NCBI RefSeq assembly: GCF_017877135.1 | Contig: NZ_JAGIPH010000006.1 | Coordinates: 270,987-334,986 of the forward strand | Source of the DNA: Neorhizobium galegae | GTDB lineage: Bacteria; Pseudomonadota; Alphaproteobacteria; Rhizobiales; Rhizobiaceae | Reading direction: 5' to 3' | DNA length: 64,000 bases | Shown: positions 39,622-49,191 of the stretch, piece after piece | Numbering within the stretch: position 1 is the stretch's first letter | Layout of the letters: every line of letters begins with the position of its first letter | The notes under the pieces: model-generated | Told to the model about the DNA's origin: nothing | What the model saw: the letters and a program-made list of their open reading frames with translations, nothing else | Database searches by the model: none | Translations under genes and position numbers: made by a program

Positions 39622-41157
39622 CTAGGACGCGATATCGCCGATGACGCGCACGCGCACGCGCCGCGCGCCGCCGGGGAGGTAAGCGATCGGGATATCCTCC
39701 ACTTCCAGCGTCTTGAGGCTGCCGCGCAGAGCGCCCGAGGCAATGGCTGCGTCCTGTGCAGCCCCCTCTGCCGCCGCCAGTGCCGCGTCGCGGCTCATGC
39801 CGGAAAACACCTGATCGACCTCGCCCGAGACCTGCGCCATGGCAGCGCCCAGCGCATTGGCGACACCGGCATTCTCCACCCGCACCACTTCCGAGGCGCC
39901 CGGCACCTTGTCCGGGATCAGGAAGGCGCCGCCGCCGACGGCGATCAGCGGCACATCCTCGGCAGAGGTCTTCATCCGATCGAAATTGTCGGCCACCATC
40001 TCGCTGATCCTTGCGAGCGTCGCCCGCACGAGACCCGCGTCGAGCCCTTTCACCCGGTCCCGGTCGCCCATCTCGACGATACCGGCGGCGACCGCGATAT
40101 CGGAAGTGGTGAGCGTCGAGCCGCCGAACACTTTTGCTTCGGTGAGAATGCGGTAGCCGACGGAGCGCGGGCCGATCGCGCCGGTTTCCGGGTTGATGAT
40201 GGTGCCGCCGCCAAGGGCGATTGGCAGCAGATCCGGCATGCGGAACAGCGTGCGCACGCCGCCGATATGGACGATGTTGTTGGCCTCGCGCGGGAAGCCG
40301 CCGATGAGGCAACCGATATCGGAGGTGGTGCCGCCGACATCCACCACCATGGCATTTTCGAGCCCGGTGAGGAAGGCGGCGCCGCGCATGGAATTGGTCG
40401 GGCCAGAGGCAAAGCTGTGCACAGGATTGGCCGCCGCGACATCCGCAAGCGCCACCGTGCCGTCGTTCTGCGTGAGATAGAAGGGGGCGGTCACGCCGAT
40501 CTCCGACAGTGCATCGGCAAAGGCCTGCACCGTCGTCTTGCCCAGCGATTGCAGCGCGGCATTCAGGATTGCGACGTTTTCCCGCTCCAGAAGGCCGATG
40601 CGGCCGAGCGTGTGGGAAAGCGTGATCTTCGCATCCGGAATGACGGAGCGGACGATTTCTGCAGCCCGCACCTCGCATTCGGTGGTCAGCGGCGAGAAGG
40701 TGGCGGAGATCGCAATCGAGGTGATGCCGGCATCGCGGATGCGCATCGCGGCATCGCGGATTTCATCCGGGTTCATCGGCACCAGCGGGCTGCCGTCATA
40801 TTCGTGCCCGCCATGCACCATGACGATCATCGGATCGACAGCGTCGTAGAGGTCGCGCGGCCAGTCGCACATGGGTGGCAGCGAGCGGCCGGTCGGCAGC
40901 GCCACGCGGATTGCCGCCACCCGCTCCAGACGGGCGCGCTCCACCACGGCATTGGTGAAATGCGTGGTGCCGATCATTACCGCATCAACGGCGATACCGG
41001 CCGCGGCGGGCGCGTTGATCACATGCGAGAGGGCAGCCTTCACGCCCGACAGCACGTCCTGGGTGGTCGGAACCTTGATGGAGGCCAAAATGCGCTCGCC
41101 ATCGACAAGAACAGCGTCCGTGTTCGTGCCGCCAACGTCAATACCGATGCGTTTCAT
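39622..41157 (-). CDS. Hydantoinase/oxoprolinase A-domain protein (HyuA-like), copy 1
   Basis: A 511-residue protein of the actin-like ATPase family that includes HyuA and the N-terminal half of 5-oxoprolinase. The phosphate-binding motif GIDVGGTNTDAVLVDG is near residue 5, GTTHFTNAVVER near 65, VVDVGGTTSDIGCLIGG near 270 and GGGTIINPETGAIGPRSVGYR near 315. These enzymes phosphorylate an amide carbonyl to open a five-membered ring, normally with a B subunit; none is seen here. It overlaps the preceding DUF917 gene by four bases and ends the 10.6-kb operon. Confidence 0.88.
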   Translation of the reverse strand: MKRIGIDVGGTNTDAVLVDGERILASIKVPTTQDVLSGVKAALSHVINAPAAAGIAVDAVMIGTTHFTNAVVERARLERVAAIRVALPTGRSLPPMCDWPRDLYDAVDPMIVMVHGGHEYDGSPLVPMNPDEIRDAAMRIRDAGITSIAISATFSPLTTECEVRAAEIVRSVIPDAKITLSHTLGRIGLLERENVAILNAALQSLGKTTVQAFADALSEIGVTAPFYLTQNDGTVALADVAAANPVHSFASGPTNSMRGAAFLTGLENAMVVDVGGTTSDIGCLIGGFPREANNIVHIGGVRTLFRMPDLLPIALGGGTIINPETGAIGPRSVGYRILTEAKVFGGSTLTTSDIAVAAGIVEMGDRDRVKGLDAGLVRATLARISEMVADNFDRMKTSAEDVPLIAVGGGAFLIPDKVPGASEVVRVENAGVANALGAAMAQVSGEVDQVFSGMSRDAALAAAEGAAQDAAIASGALRGSLKTLEVEDIPIAYLPGGARRVRVRVIGDIAS

Positions 41158-42230
41158 GGAAATACCGATCTGAAGTCAATGTCATAGCCGAAGGTGCGGG
41201 GGCCGACGGCGGCAATGCCGGCAGGCGTGGTGAGAAGGGCCGGCGCCGGCAGCGCCACCACAGTGACGCGCTGGCCATAGCGGACGGATTCCGTGCCGAT
41301 CGCGCTGCCCGAGATGGTGTCGAGGAGGCAGAGCAGATCCGGCGTCATCGCCACCGGTTCGCCATCGCGAAAGGCAACGGCCCATTCGTTCTGGAAGGCA
41401 AGCTCCAGCCGTGATCCTCGATCGCCATCGATCCCTTCGATGATCGTGCGTCCGCGAAGGAAGCCACCGGTCGTTTCGCGGGCAACATCGATCACCTTGC
41501 CGCGGAACAGCTGCTTGCCGCCCTCGTGGTCAAGGATGGCATCCACCGGGTCGGCATGCCTGCGGCGGGCATCAAGCACCGCCTTGCCGAGTTCGACGGC
41601 CTTGGTGACCGTGTCGTGAATGCCCCATTCCTTCACCTCGCGGCCGGTGCGGGGCGCCTTGCAGGTGGCAGCCGTCGAGCCGACTTCGGTGCAGACCTTG
41701 CGCGAGATGCGCTCCATCCATTTCCACGAGGCCGCGCGGGTCACGATCACCTCGTTGTCGCGCACGTCGACCAGCGAGAGCGGGAACATCGGCAGGTTGC
41801 CGATGGCAAACGAGGTCATCTGCGCTTCCGGATAAGCGCGGCCCATGGCATCGGCATTGACGACAGGGCGATCAAGAACGGCAGCGGCAAGGAAGGAGGA
41901 GAGCGCATTCGAACCGCCGATCTCTACGCTCATGATGGCGCGGAAACGCTTGCCGATATAATCCTCCATCACCTCGACGGCGCGGGCCAGATGCACGGGA
42001 TCGCCGAGCCGTTCCTGGCCGACCAGCGGTGCCCCCATCTTGGAAACGACGGCGACCATGTCGTCATCGTCGAGCGCCATCGGATCCATCAGATCGACGC
42101 GGGCGCCCTCGGCATAGAGCCGCCTGAGGTTCAGCGTGGAAATATAGGGGTCGCCGCCGCCGCCGGTGCCGAGAATCCAGGCGCCGATGGCCAGCGGTTC
42201 GATGTGTTCTTCTGCGAATTCTTCAAGCAT
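41154..42230 (-). CDS. DUF917 (PF06032) protein, copy 1
   Basis: A 358-residue soluble protein. The family signature ILGTGGGGDPY is near residue 20, with VSKMGAPLVGQERL near 60, VEIGGSNALSSFLAAA near 103 and VNADAMGRAYPEAQMTSF near 125. The family has been linked to hydantoin-type chemistry and occurs next to or fused with HyuA-like proteins. ATG at 42230 is chosen because the signature begins soon after it. It is coupled to HyuA copy 1 by a four-base overlap. Confidence 0.85.
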   Translation of the reverse strand: MLEEFAEEHIEPLAIGAWILGTGGGGDPYISTLNLRRLYAEGARVDLMDPMALDDDDMVAVVSKMGAPLVGQERLGDPVHLARAVEVMEDYIGKRFRAIMSVEIGGSNALSSFLAAAVLDRPVVNADAMGRAYPEAQMTSFAIGNLPMFPLSLVDVRDNEVIVTRAASWKWMERISRKVCTEVGSTAATCKAPRTGREVKEWGIHDTVTKAVELGKAVLDARRRHADPVDAILDHEGGKQLFRGKVIDVARETTGGFLRGRTIIEGIDGDRGSRLELAFQNEWAVAFRDGEPVAMTPDLLCLLDTISGSAIGTESVRYGQRVTVVALPAPALLTTPAGIAAVGPRTFGYDIDFRSVFP

Positions 42231-42263
42231 GTCCGACCTTCGGCAGGGCAAGGAGGGGGTATG

Positions 42264-42285
42264 CCGGCCCCGCGGGCGGGGCCGG
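42264..42285 (-). other. Intercistronic hairpin after the binding-protein gene
   Basis: A perfect 9-bp all-GC stem CCGGCCCCG / CGGGGCCGG with a 4-base loop lies in the 78-base gap between the binding-protein stop (42309) and the DUF917 start (42230). No T-run follows, so it more likely protects the upstream message than terminates. Confidence 0.65.
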
Positions 42286-42308
42286 TTGTCATCATGATGC
42301 GGGAAGGA

Positions 42309-43901
42309 TCACTTCGCCTTGCAATCCCAGGTAAAGTTCGCAAAGTTCAGGTCCCAGCTCTGCATGGGAATGAACTGGTAGCCCTGCAGGCACTTGTTGG
42401 CGGCATAGCGCCGGTTCGGTGCCACGGCCCAGACATCGGGCTGCAGGTCGGCGATCTTCGCCTGAAGGTCCTTGTAGACGGCGTTCTGCTCGGCAACGTC
42501 GGTCGTTCCGCGCGTCTTGTCGATCAGCGCGTCGATCTCCGGGTTCTGCAGCCATTCCATCGACATCCAGGTGCCGGAAGCCTTGGAGTGGTACTGGTTG
42601 TAGAACATCGAGTCCGGCGAGGGATAGGTCGGCGAAATGTTGACCTGCGTGGAAGCGGGCGTCGTGTCCGGCTTGGAAGACAGCTCGACGATGCGGTTCC
42701 ACGGCTCCGGCTTGATGTCGAGCGTGATCCCGATCTGCTCCAGATTGGCCTGCAGCAAAAGCGCCACTTCCGCCTCGAAGGCGAGCGAGGCGACATAGCT
42801 GTTCACCAGCGTGATCTTCTGGCCTGCATATTTCGACTTCGCCAGTTCCTCCTTCGCCTTTTCCAGATCGAAGGTGCCGGGCTTGATGTCGCCGTTATGG
42901 GCATCCTTGAAGGCGGTCGAGAGCGGGCCCTGCATGTCGGTGCCGGGATAGATGATCTCCTGGATCGTCTTGTAGTCGGTGGCATAGGCGATGGCGCGGC
43001 GCACATGCACGTCGTCGGTCGGATAGACCTTGGTGTTCAGCTTGATGACGAAGCCGCCGGAGGTACGGGTCTGGATCAGCTTGTAATTCGCCATCTTGCC
43101 GATGGCTTCGTAGGTATCGTTGCCGAGACCATGCGAGGAAAGACCCAGTTCGCCCTTCTCCGCCAGCGCCTTGACGGTGGCATCGTCGCTGGTCTGCACG
43201 AAGCGGACCTCGTCGACCGGCGTGCCCTTGGTCCAGCCGAGGAAGTAATCGGCATTGCGGGCGATCACCATGTCGGCGGAGCGGTTATAGCTGACGAGCT
43301 TGTAGGGGCCGGAGCCGGCGGAATGTTCGCCGACATAGGCCTCGCCCCACTTGTCGTCGGCCTTGGCATTGGCGGTGATCAGAGTCTTGTTGAGCGCCAT
43401 CATCAAGGGCGTTGCCGCAAGGAACGGCGAGAACTGCCGGTCGATCTTCAGAACGAGCGTCTTCTCATCCGGAGCCGTGACGTTTTCCGGCTTCAGCACG
43501 CCGGTGATGAGGTTGGAGGGGCCCTTGTTGATGCCGAGCAGGCGCTGGATGGACCAGACCATGTCGGCGGCCTTCACCGGCGTTCCATCCAGGAACTTTG
43601 CGTCGTCGCGCAGGTGGAAGGTATAGGTCAGGCCATCGCCCGACACATCCCAGGACTTTGCCAGATGCGGCACGATCTCGCCGGAGGGGCTGACGGTGGT
43701 CAGACCGTCATACATGTTTACCACGGCCATATAGCCGGTATAGTCGGTGACCTTGGCCGGATCGAGCGAGCTGAAGATCTGCTGCACATTGACGACGGTC
43801 GAGATCTTGTCGGCGGCAGACGCTGCCGGAAGACCTGCGGAGAGCGTAAGCGCCGTGCCGAGCGCAAGTGCGGCGAGACGCTTGTAAACCATGGATTTCA
43901 T
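42309..43901 (-). CDS. ABC transporter substrate-binding protein, family 5
   Basis: A 530-residue periplasmic protein with a Sec signal peptide (LALGTALTLSAGLPAASAAD, cleavage near residue 29). Family features include YTFHLRDDAKFLDGTPVKAADMVWSIQRL near 90-120 and VHVRRAIAYATDYKTI near 295. The gene lies in the middle of the operon between two DUF917 genes and is bounded on both sides by GC-rich hairpins, which should favour high expression. Its ligand is probably the cyclic or N-blocked amide handled by the flanking enzymes. Confidence 0.9.
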   Translation of the reverse strand: MKSMVYKRLAALALGTALTLSAGLPAASAADKISTVVNVQQIFSSLDPAKVTDYTGYMAVVNMYDGLTTVSPSGEIVPHLAKSWDVSGDGLTYTFHLRDDAKFLDGTPVKAADMVWSIQRLLGINKGPSNLITGVLKPENVTAPDEKTLVLKIDRQFSPFLAATPLMMALNKTLITANAKADDKWGEAYVGEHSAGSGPYKLVSYNRSADMVIARNADYFLGWTKGTPVDEVRFVQTSDDATVKALAEKGELGLSSHGLGNDTYEAIGKMANYKLIQTRTSGGFVIKLNTKVYPTDDVHVRRAIAYATDYKTIQEIIYPGTDMQGPLSTAFKDAHNGDIKPGTFDLEKAKEELAKSKYAGQKITLVNSYVASLAFEAEVALLLQANLEQIGITLDIKPEPWNRIVELSSKPDTTPASTQVNISPTYPSPDSMFYNQYHSKASGTWMSMEWLQNPEIDALIDKTRGTTDVAEQNAVYKDLQAKIADLQPDVWAVAPNRRYAANKCLQGYQFIPMQSWDLNFANFTWDCKAK

Positions 43902-43925
43902 GCTGGAAGTTCTCCTCTTTTATGC

Positions 43926-43943
43926 GGCGGGACCTGTCCCGCC
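43926..43943 (-). other. Intercistronic hairpin before the binding-protein gene
   Basis: GGCGGGAC / GTCCCGCC is a perfect 8-bp stem with a 2-base loop in the DNA, so the RNA stem would open to 7 bp or less. It lies in the 71-base gap between the DUF917 copy 2 stop and the binding-protein start. Confidence 0.5.
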
Positions 43944-43972
43944 TGTTGTTTGCGGATAGGACGCTAAAAGGC

Positions 43973-45094
43973 TCAGGCCGCCTTGGGCAGCGGTGAGAAG
44001 GCGATGTCCGGATAGCCGAAGGCTGAAGGCCCCACGACCTCGAGCGCGGCTGCCGAGCGCAGCAGGTCGTGGCAGGGGATCGCAATCACCGCGACGCGCT
44101 GGCCGTAGCGCAGCATTTCGGTGGTGATCGGATAGCCGGTATCGACATCGAGCAGCACGATCAGATCGGGCACCGTCACCTCGACCACGCCATTGCGGCG
44201 GAAGATCAGGAATTCGTTCTGGATCGCGACGCTTGCGGTTTCGCCGGTCCAGCCGTCAAAGCCTGCAAGCTCCAGATCGCCGACCGCAAAGCCGCCGCGC
44301 AGATGGCGCTTCAGATCCGTGATCTTGCCGTTGAAGATGCGGCGCCCGCCTTCGAGATCGCAGACGGCCGCGATCGGATCTTCCTGCTGGCGACGGGCGC
44401 GGATGACGGCCTCGCCGAGCGCGATCGCCTTGGTGTAGCTGCGCGGAATGGCGAACTGGTGGACGAAATGCGCCTGCATGGGCGCCGTCGCCAGCATCGC
44501 CCCGCCGCCCTGGGCGACGACGCAGGCGCGCGCCATGCGCTCGTGCCAGACTTCGGAGACCGCATGGCTGAAGATCACCGCATTGCCGTGCAGGTCGCAC
44601 ATCACGGACGGCGTCGAGCTATGGCCGTAGATCGAGAAGGTGGTCATCTGCATTTCCGGGAAGGCGCGGCCCATGCCGTCGCAATCGAGGATCGGCAGGC
44701 CGCCGAGTGCTGCCGTCACCAGCGGGCTCATGGAATTGGCGCCGCCGATCTCCTCGCAGACAATGGCATCGACCGGCGTGCGGATCAGTTCCTCCATGGC
44801 GGTGAGGCAGCGCAGACCCTCGCGGCCCTCGCGGATGCGCTCGACGCCGACGACCGGTGCGCCGATGCCGCCGATCGACATGCACAGCGCATCCGCCTCG
44901 ATGGCATCGGTCGCGAGGATCTTCATCTCGTAGCCGGCCTTCAGCGCTTCGAGCGCCAGAAGCTTGCCCTGGTAGGGATTGCCGCCGCCGCCGGTGCCCA
45001 AAATGCCGGCGCCGATTTCCAGCGCTTCCAGGTCATCGCGCGTCAGGGTGCGCAGGGCGGCCTCGTCATATTTGCGTTTGCGGCTTTCAGCCAT
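43973..45094 (-). CDS. DUF917 (PF06032) protein, copy 2
   Basis: A 373-residue homologue of copy 1, with ILGTGGGGNPYQGKLLALEALKAGYEM near residue 30, MSIGGIGAPVVGVERI near 70, EEIGGANSMSPLVTAALGG near 112 and CDGMGRAFPEMQMTTF near 137. The two copies are clearly diverged, so this is an old duplication or separate recruitment. ATG at 45094 is chosen where homology begins; the longer frame runs back into HyuA copy 2, with which it overlaps by eight bases. Confidence 0.85.
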   Translation of the reverse strand: MAESRKRKYDEAALRTLTRDDLEALEIGAGILGTGGGGNPYQGKLLALEALKAGYEMKILATDAIEADALCMSIGGIGAPVVGVERIREGREGLRCLTAMEELIRTPVDAIVCEEIGGANSMSPLVTAALGGLPILDCDGMGRAFPEMQMTTFSIYGHSSTPSVMCDLHGNAVIFSHAVSEVWHERMARACVVAQGGGAMLATAPMQAHFVHQFAIPRSYTKAIALGEAVIRARRQQEDPIAAVCDLEGGRRIFNGKITDLKRHLRGGFAVGDLELAGFDGWTGETASVAIQNEFLIFRRNGVVEVTVPDLIVLLDVDTGYPITTEMLRYGQRVAVIAIPCHDLLRSAAALEVVGPSAFGYPDIAFSPLPKAA

Positions 45095-46643
45095 GATAGG
45101 CTCCCATTTCTCCGACGACCTTGACGTGAATGCGGGTGGCGTTGCCCGGCAGGTAGGCGAGTGGCGTATCCTCCCGCTCGATGACTTCGAGCGTTTCGGG
45201 GATGGCACCGGCGGCGATCGCCTTGTCGCGCGCTTCGGCCTCCGCCTCGGCAAGCGCGGCTTCTCGCGTCTTGCCGTCGATCAGGGAAAAGACACGGTCC
45301 GTCTCGCCGCTGATCTGGGCGATCGCGGCGCCGACCGCATTTGCGACCGCGAAATTGTCAGGCCGCAGGACCTCCAGCTCGCCGATCCGGTCCGGCATCA
45401 GGATCGAGCCGCCGCCGACGGCAATGACCGGCACCGGGGTAGACGAAATGCGGCTGCGCTCCACGCAGGCTTCGAGCATGGCATTGATACGGGCAACGGC
45501 TGCCTCGACCAGGGGAGCGGCGAGGCTGTCGACCAGCGCCTTGTCACCGACATCCGCCTTGCCGGCCGCAACGGCGATATCGGTTGCCGTCAGCGTAGAG
45601 CCGCCGAAGCACAAGGCCTCGCGGCGCACGCGGTAGCCGACGGATTTCGGGCCGATCGAAATTCCCTTCTCGCCGTTCACGACCAGCGAACCGCCGCCGA
45701 GGCCGATGGAGAAAACGTCCGGCATGCGGAAATTGGTCTTCACGCCGCCGATATCGACGGTGGTCGAGGCCTGCCGCGGAAAGCCGTGCGAGAGCGAGCC
45801 GACATCGGTGGTGGTGCCGCCGACATCCACCACCACGGCGTCCTTCAGACCGGTGAGGAAGGCAGCTCCCCGCATGGAATTCGTCGGGCCGGAGGCGAAG
45901 GTCAGCACCGGGAAGGCACGCACCACGTCGGCCGCCATCAGCGTGCCGTCGTTCTGCGTGATGTAGAAGGGGCAGGTGAGGCCCGCCTGAACCAACGCCT
46001 TCTGGAAGGCGGCAACCGTGCGATCGGCAAGCGAGAGCAGGCTGGCATTCATGATGGCCGCACTTTCGCGCGCCAGAAGCCCGTGACGGCCGATATCCTT
46101 CGACATCACCACCGGCACGCCGGGGCAGTGACGATAAAGAAGCTCGCGCGTGCGCAGCTCCATGGCATCGTTGATGCCGCTGAAGACGCAGGTGACGGCC
46201 GCCGCCTTCAGGCCCTTGGCCCGGATCTCGCCGGCAATGCGGACGATCTCATCCTCATCGAGCGGCGAGAGGATGCGGCCGTCGAACTCGTAGCCGCCCT
46301 TCACCTGATAGCCATGGTTGCCGACGATCTCGCGGATATCGTCTGGCCAGTCGACCATTGGCGGCAGGCCGGCGCCGGATGGCAGGCCGAGCCGGATGGC
46401 GGCAACTTCATCCATGTGGCGGCGCTCGATCACCGCATTGGTGAAATGCGTGGTACCGATCATCACGGCGGCAATCGCCTTGCGGTCGATGCCGGAAGCC
46501 GCGATCACGTTCTCCAGTGCCTCGATGACGCCCGTCGTCACGTCTTCCGTGGTCGAGGCCTTCACCCCGGCCAGAACCGTCTTGTCCTGCAATATGACGG
46601 CATCCGTATTGGTGCCGCCGACGTCGATCCCTACGCGATACAC
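45087..46643 (-). CDS. Hydantoinase/oxoprolinase A-domain protein (HyuA-like), copy 2
   Basis: A 518-residue homologue of copy 1 with the same motifs: VGIDVGGTNTDAVILQD near residue 5, MIGTTHFTNAVIERR near 63, VVDVGGTTTDVGSLSHG near 272 and GGGSLVVNGEKGISIGPKSVGYRV near 318. The product ends with LAYLPGNATRIHVKVVGE, matching copy 1 (IAYLPGGARRVRVRVIGD). It lies 17 bases after the ABC ATPase and overlaps DUF917 copy 2. No HyuB-type partner is present anywhere in the window. Confidence 0.88.
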   Translation of the reverse strand: MYRVGIDVGGTNTDAVILQDKTVLAGVKASTTEDVTTGVIEALENVIAASGIDRKAIAAVMIGTTHFTNAVIERRHMDEVAAIRLGLPSGAGLPPMVDWPDDIREIVGNHGYQVKGGYEFDGRILSPLDEDEIVRIAGEIRAKGLKAAAVTCVFSGINDAMELRTRELLYRHCPGVPVVMSKDIGRHGLLARESAAIMNASLLSLADRTVAAFQKALVQAGLTCPFYITQNDGTLMAADVVRAFPVLTFASGPTNSMRGAAFLTGLKDAVVVDVGGTTTDVGSLSHGFPRQASTTVDIGGVKTNFRMPDVFSIGLGGGSLVVNGEKGISIGPKSVGYRVRREALCFGGSTLTATDIAVAAGKADVGDKALVDSLAAPLVEAAVARINAMLEACVERSRISSTPVPVIAVGGGSILMPDRIGELEVLRPDNFAVANAVGAAIAQISGETDRVFSLIDGKTREAALAEAEAEARDKAIAAGAIPETLEVIEREDTPLAYLPGNATRIHVKVVGEMGAYHG

Positions 46644-46660
46644 GTGAGGCTCCTCTTGCG

Positions 46661-48307
46661 TCAGTCTGTTGATTTGACGAGGAAGCGCATGCGTTCCTCT
46701 TCGGTCACGACGGGCTTTTCGCGCTCTTCCACGTCGGAAACGACGGGAATGGCGGCAATCAGCGCCCGGGTGTAGGGATGGGAGGGGGCGACGAACACCG
46801 CCGGCGTCGCGCCCTCCTCGACGATCTCGCCGCGCAGCATGACGGCGATGCGCGAGCAGAAATTGCGCATCAGCGACAGGTCGTGGCTGATCATCAGATA
46901 GGTGAGCCCCAGTTCCTCGCGCAGCTGCACCAGAAGCTCGATCACCGTCTTCTGCACCGAGACGTCAAGGGCTGCGGTCGGTTCGTCGAGGATCAGGATT
47001 TTTGGCTCGGCCGCAAGCGCGCGGGCAATCGCCACGCGCTGCTTCTGGCCACCGGAGAGTTCGTGCGGATACTTGCCGAGATAGGATTGCGGCAGCCGTA
47101 CCAGGCTCATCAGCTCGACCAGGCGCGCTTCCCGCGCATCCCCCTGCATGCCGATCGATTTCAGCGGCAGGGTCAGCGTCTGGCGCACGGTGCGCTTCGG
47201 ATTGAGCGAGGTGCCGGGGTTCTGGTAGACGATCTGGGTCAGGCGGCGGCCTTTTGCCGGCGCCGGCGCATCGATCAGCAGTTCGCCGGAGGTCGGCCGC
47301 AGAAGCCCCATGATCATCCGCGCGACCGTCGTCTTGCCCGAGCCGGATTCGCCGGCGAGCCCGAAAATCTCGCCCTCACGCAAGGTGAGGTTCACGTCGC
47401 GCACCGCGTGATAGCCGTTGCGGCGGCCATAGATCTTGTTAAGGTTGCTGATGCGGACGATCGGCGCGCGGTCGCTCTGGGCCATGTCGATGACGCGGGG
47501 TCCGTAGAGGGCCGGCACGGCATCGAGCAGCGCGCGGGTATAGTCCTTTGCCGGTTCGCTCAGGATCGTCCGGCACGGGCCTGTCTCGACAATATCGCCG
47601 TGATGCATCACCACCACGCGGTCGGAGACCTTGCGGACCACGCCGAGATTGTGGGTGATCATCAGCAGCGCCATGTTTTCTTCGCTGACCAGGCTGTTGA
47701 TCAGGTTGAGGATCTCGTCCTGCGTGGTGACATCGAGCGCGGTTCCCGGTTCATCGGCGATCAGAAGTTTCGGCTGGTGCAGCAAGGCAAGGCCGATCAG
47801 CACGCGCTGGCGCATGCCGCCCGAGAGCTCGAACGGATAGGCATTCATCACCCGCTCGGCATCGGCAAGCTGCACCCGGCGCAGCACGGCGGCAATGCGG
47901 CTGCGGCGTTCGGCGCGCGACGTCGCGATGCCGTTGCGACGGTCGGCAAAGCGCATCACGTCGTCGAGATGGGTGCCGATGCGGAACACCGGATTGAAGG
48001 AGGAGAGCGGGTCCTGCATGATCAGCGAGAAGGCCGTGCCCTTGAGCGCCTCGCGCCCGGCGCGCGGCAGGTCCAGCACATTGCGGCCTTCGACAAGGAT
48101 TCGGCCTGTGCGGATGGTCGCATTGCGCGGCAGCGTGCCGATGATCGCCTTGGCGGTGACCGACTTGCCGGAGCCCGTCTCGCCGATCAGGGCGACGCGT
48201 TCGCCGGCGGCAACCGAGAAGCTGACATCGCGCAGCACCTGGCGCGTGCGGCCATAGGAGGTGAAGTCGACGGAGAGGTTTTCGACGCTGAGAAGAGTGT
48301 CGCGCAT
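46661..48307 (-). CDS. ABC transporter ATPase, fused DppD-DppF type
   Basis: A 548-residue double ATPase. The first domain has Walker A GETGSGKS near 40 and signature [14 protein letters not shown] near 160. The second has Walker A GESGSGKT near 325 and signature LSGGQKQRVAIARA near 430, with Walker B ILDEPTAALD. In the first domain Walker B reads IADEPGTALD, a Gly replacing the usual Thr. Two ATGs in a row (48310, 48307) are possible; the second is better spaced from GGAGG. Confidence 0.9.
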   Translation of the reverse strand: MRDTLLSVENLSVDFTSYGRTRQVLRDVSFSVAAGERVALIGETGSGKSVTAKAIIGTLPRNATIRTGRILVEGRNVLDLPRAGREALKGTAFSLIMQDPLSSFNPVFRIGTHLDDVMRFADRRNGIATSRAERRSRIAAVLRRVQLADAERVMNAYPFELSGGMRQRVLIGLALLHQPKLLIADEPGTALDVTTQDEILNLINSLVSEENMALLMITHNLGVVRKVSDRVVVMHHGDIVETGPCRTILSEPAKDYTRALLDAVPALYGPRVIDMAQSDRAPIVRISNLNKIYGRRNGYHAVRDVNLTLREGEIFGLAGESGSGKTTVARMIMGLLRPTSGELLIDAPAPAKGRRLTQIVYQNPGTSLNPKRTVRQTLTLPLKSIGMQGDAREARLVELMSLVRLPQSYLGKYPHELSGGQKQRVAIARALAAEPKILILDEPTAALDVSVQKTVIELLVQLREELGLTYLMISHDLSLMRNFCSRIAVMLRGEIVEEGATPAVFVAPSHPYTRALIAAIPVVSDVEEREKPVVTEEERMRFLVKSTD

Positions 48308-48309
48308 CA

Positions 48310-49191
48310 TCAGCCCTCCACGTCGAACATGTCGCGCAGGCCGTCGCCCAGCAGGTTGAAGCCGAGAGTGACGTAAAGCACCGCTGCCCCCGGGCAGAGA
48401 ACCTCCCACCAGAAATCCGGCATGAACTGGCGTCCGTCCGCCACCATCGAGCCGAGATCGGGCGTCGGCGGCTTCACGCCGAATCCGAGGAAGCTCAGCG
48501 TTGCGCCGAACAGGATGACGAAGGCGGCATCGAGCGTTGTCTTGACGGAAATGACGGCGACGCAATTGGGCAGGATTTCCCGGAAGAGGATGTGGAAGGG
48601 GCCGGCGCCGGCCAACCGCGCCGCCTCGATATAGTCTTCCGAGGCGATCGACTTCGACACCGAATAGATGAGCCGCGCATGCCAGGTCCACCAGAGCAGC
48701 GTGATGGCGATCATCGCATTCATCAGCGTCGGTTCGAGCAGGTTCGAGACGGCAAGCGCCATCACGAGCGGCGGCATGGCGAGCATCACATTGGTGAGCC
48801 CGCTGATCAGCCGCTCGGTCCAGCCGCCGACATAGCCGGCGATCAGGCCGAGCACGGTGCCGACGGGCACGGAAATGCCGAGCACGCCGAGAACGAGCAG
48901 CAGCGAGACCCGAAGGCCGAAGACGGTGCGCGAGAAGATGTCGCGGCCGGCCTTGTCGGTGCCGAACCAGTGCCCGGCATCCGGCGGCAGATGCCGCGCC
49001 TTGAAATCGACGATGCTGCCGACATGCTTCGGATAGGGCGTGAGCCACGGCGCAAAGACCGCGAGAATGACGACCGACAGGAGGATCAGCGTGCCGATGA
49101 CCGCAGCCGGATTGCGGCTGAAGCGGTACCACATCATGTAACCGGCGCTCAGGCCACGGTCGGCCGGGTCCAACATCTTGATGTCGGCCAT
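48310..49191 (-). CDS. ABC transporter permease, DppC-type
   Basis: A 293-residue permease with helix 1 at about 30-52, the FGTDKAGRDIFSR motif near 77 and five further helices. The EAA loop is DYIEAARLAGAGPFHILFRE near 182. Its C-terminus (NLLGDGLRDMFDVEG) is normal. It overlaps the DppB-type gene by one base and the ATPase gene by up to one, which makes a coupled B-C-ATPase set. Confidence 0.9.
   Translation of the reverse strand: MADIKMLDPADRGLSAGYMMWYRFSRNPAAVIGTLILLSVVILAVFAPWLTPYPKHVGSIVDFKARHLPPDAGHWFGTDKAGRDIFSRTVFGLRVSLLLVLGVLGISVPVGTVLGLIAGYVGGWTERLISGLTNVMLAMPPLVMALAVSNLLEPTLMNAMIAITLLWWTWHARLIYSVSKSIASEDYIEAARLAGAGPFHILFREILPNCVAVISVKTTLDAAFVILFGATLSFLGFGVKPPTPDLGSMVADGRQFMPDFWWEVLCPGAAVLYVTLGFNLLGDGLRDMFDVEG

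Noticed and set aside
41526..43967. An 813-codon open frame on the plus strand
   Set aside because: It is antisense to DUF917 copy 1 and the binding protein, both with clear family motifs. Long antisense frames are common in GC-rich coding DNA.
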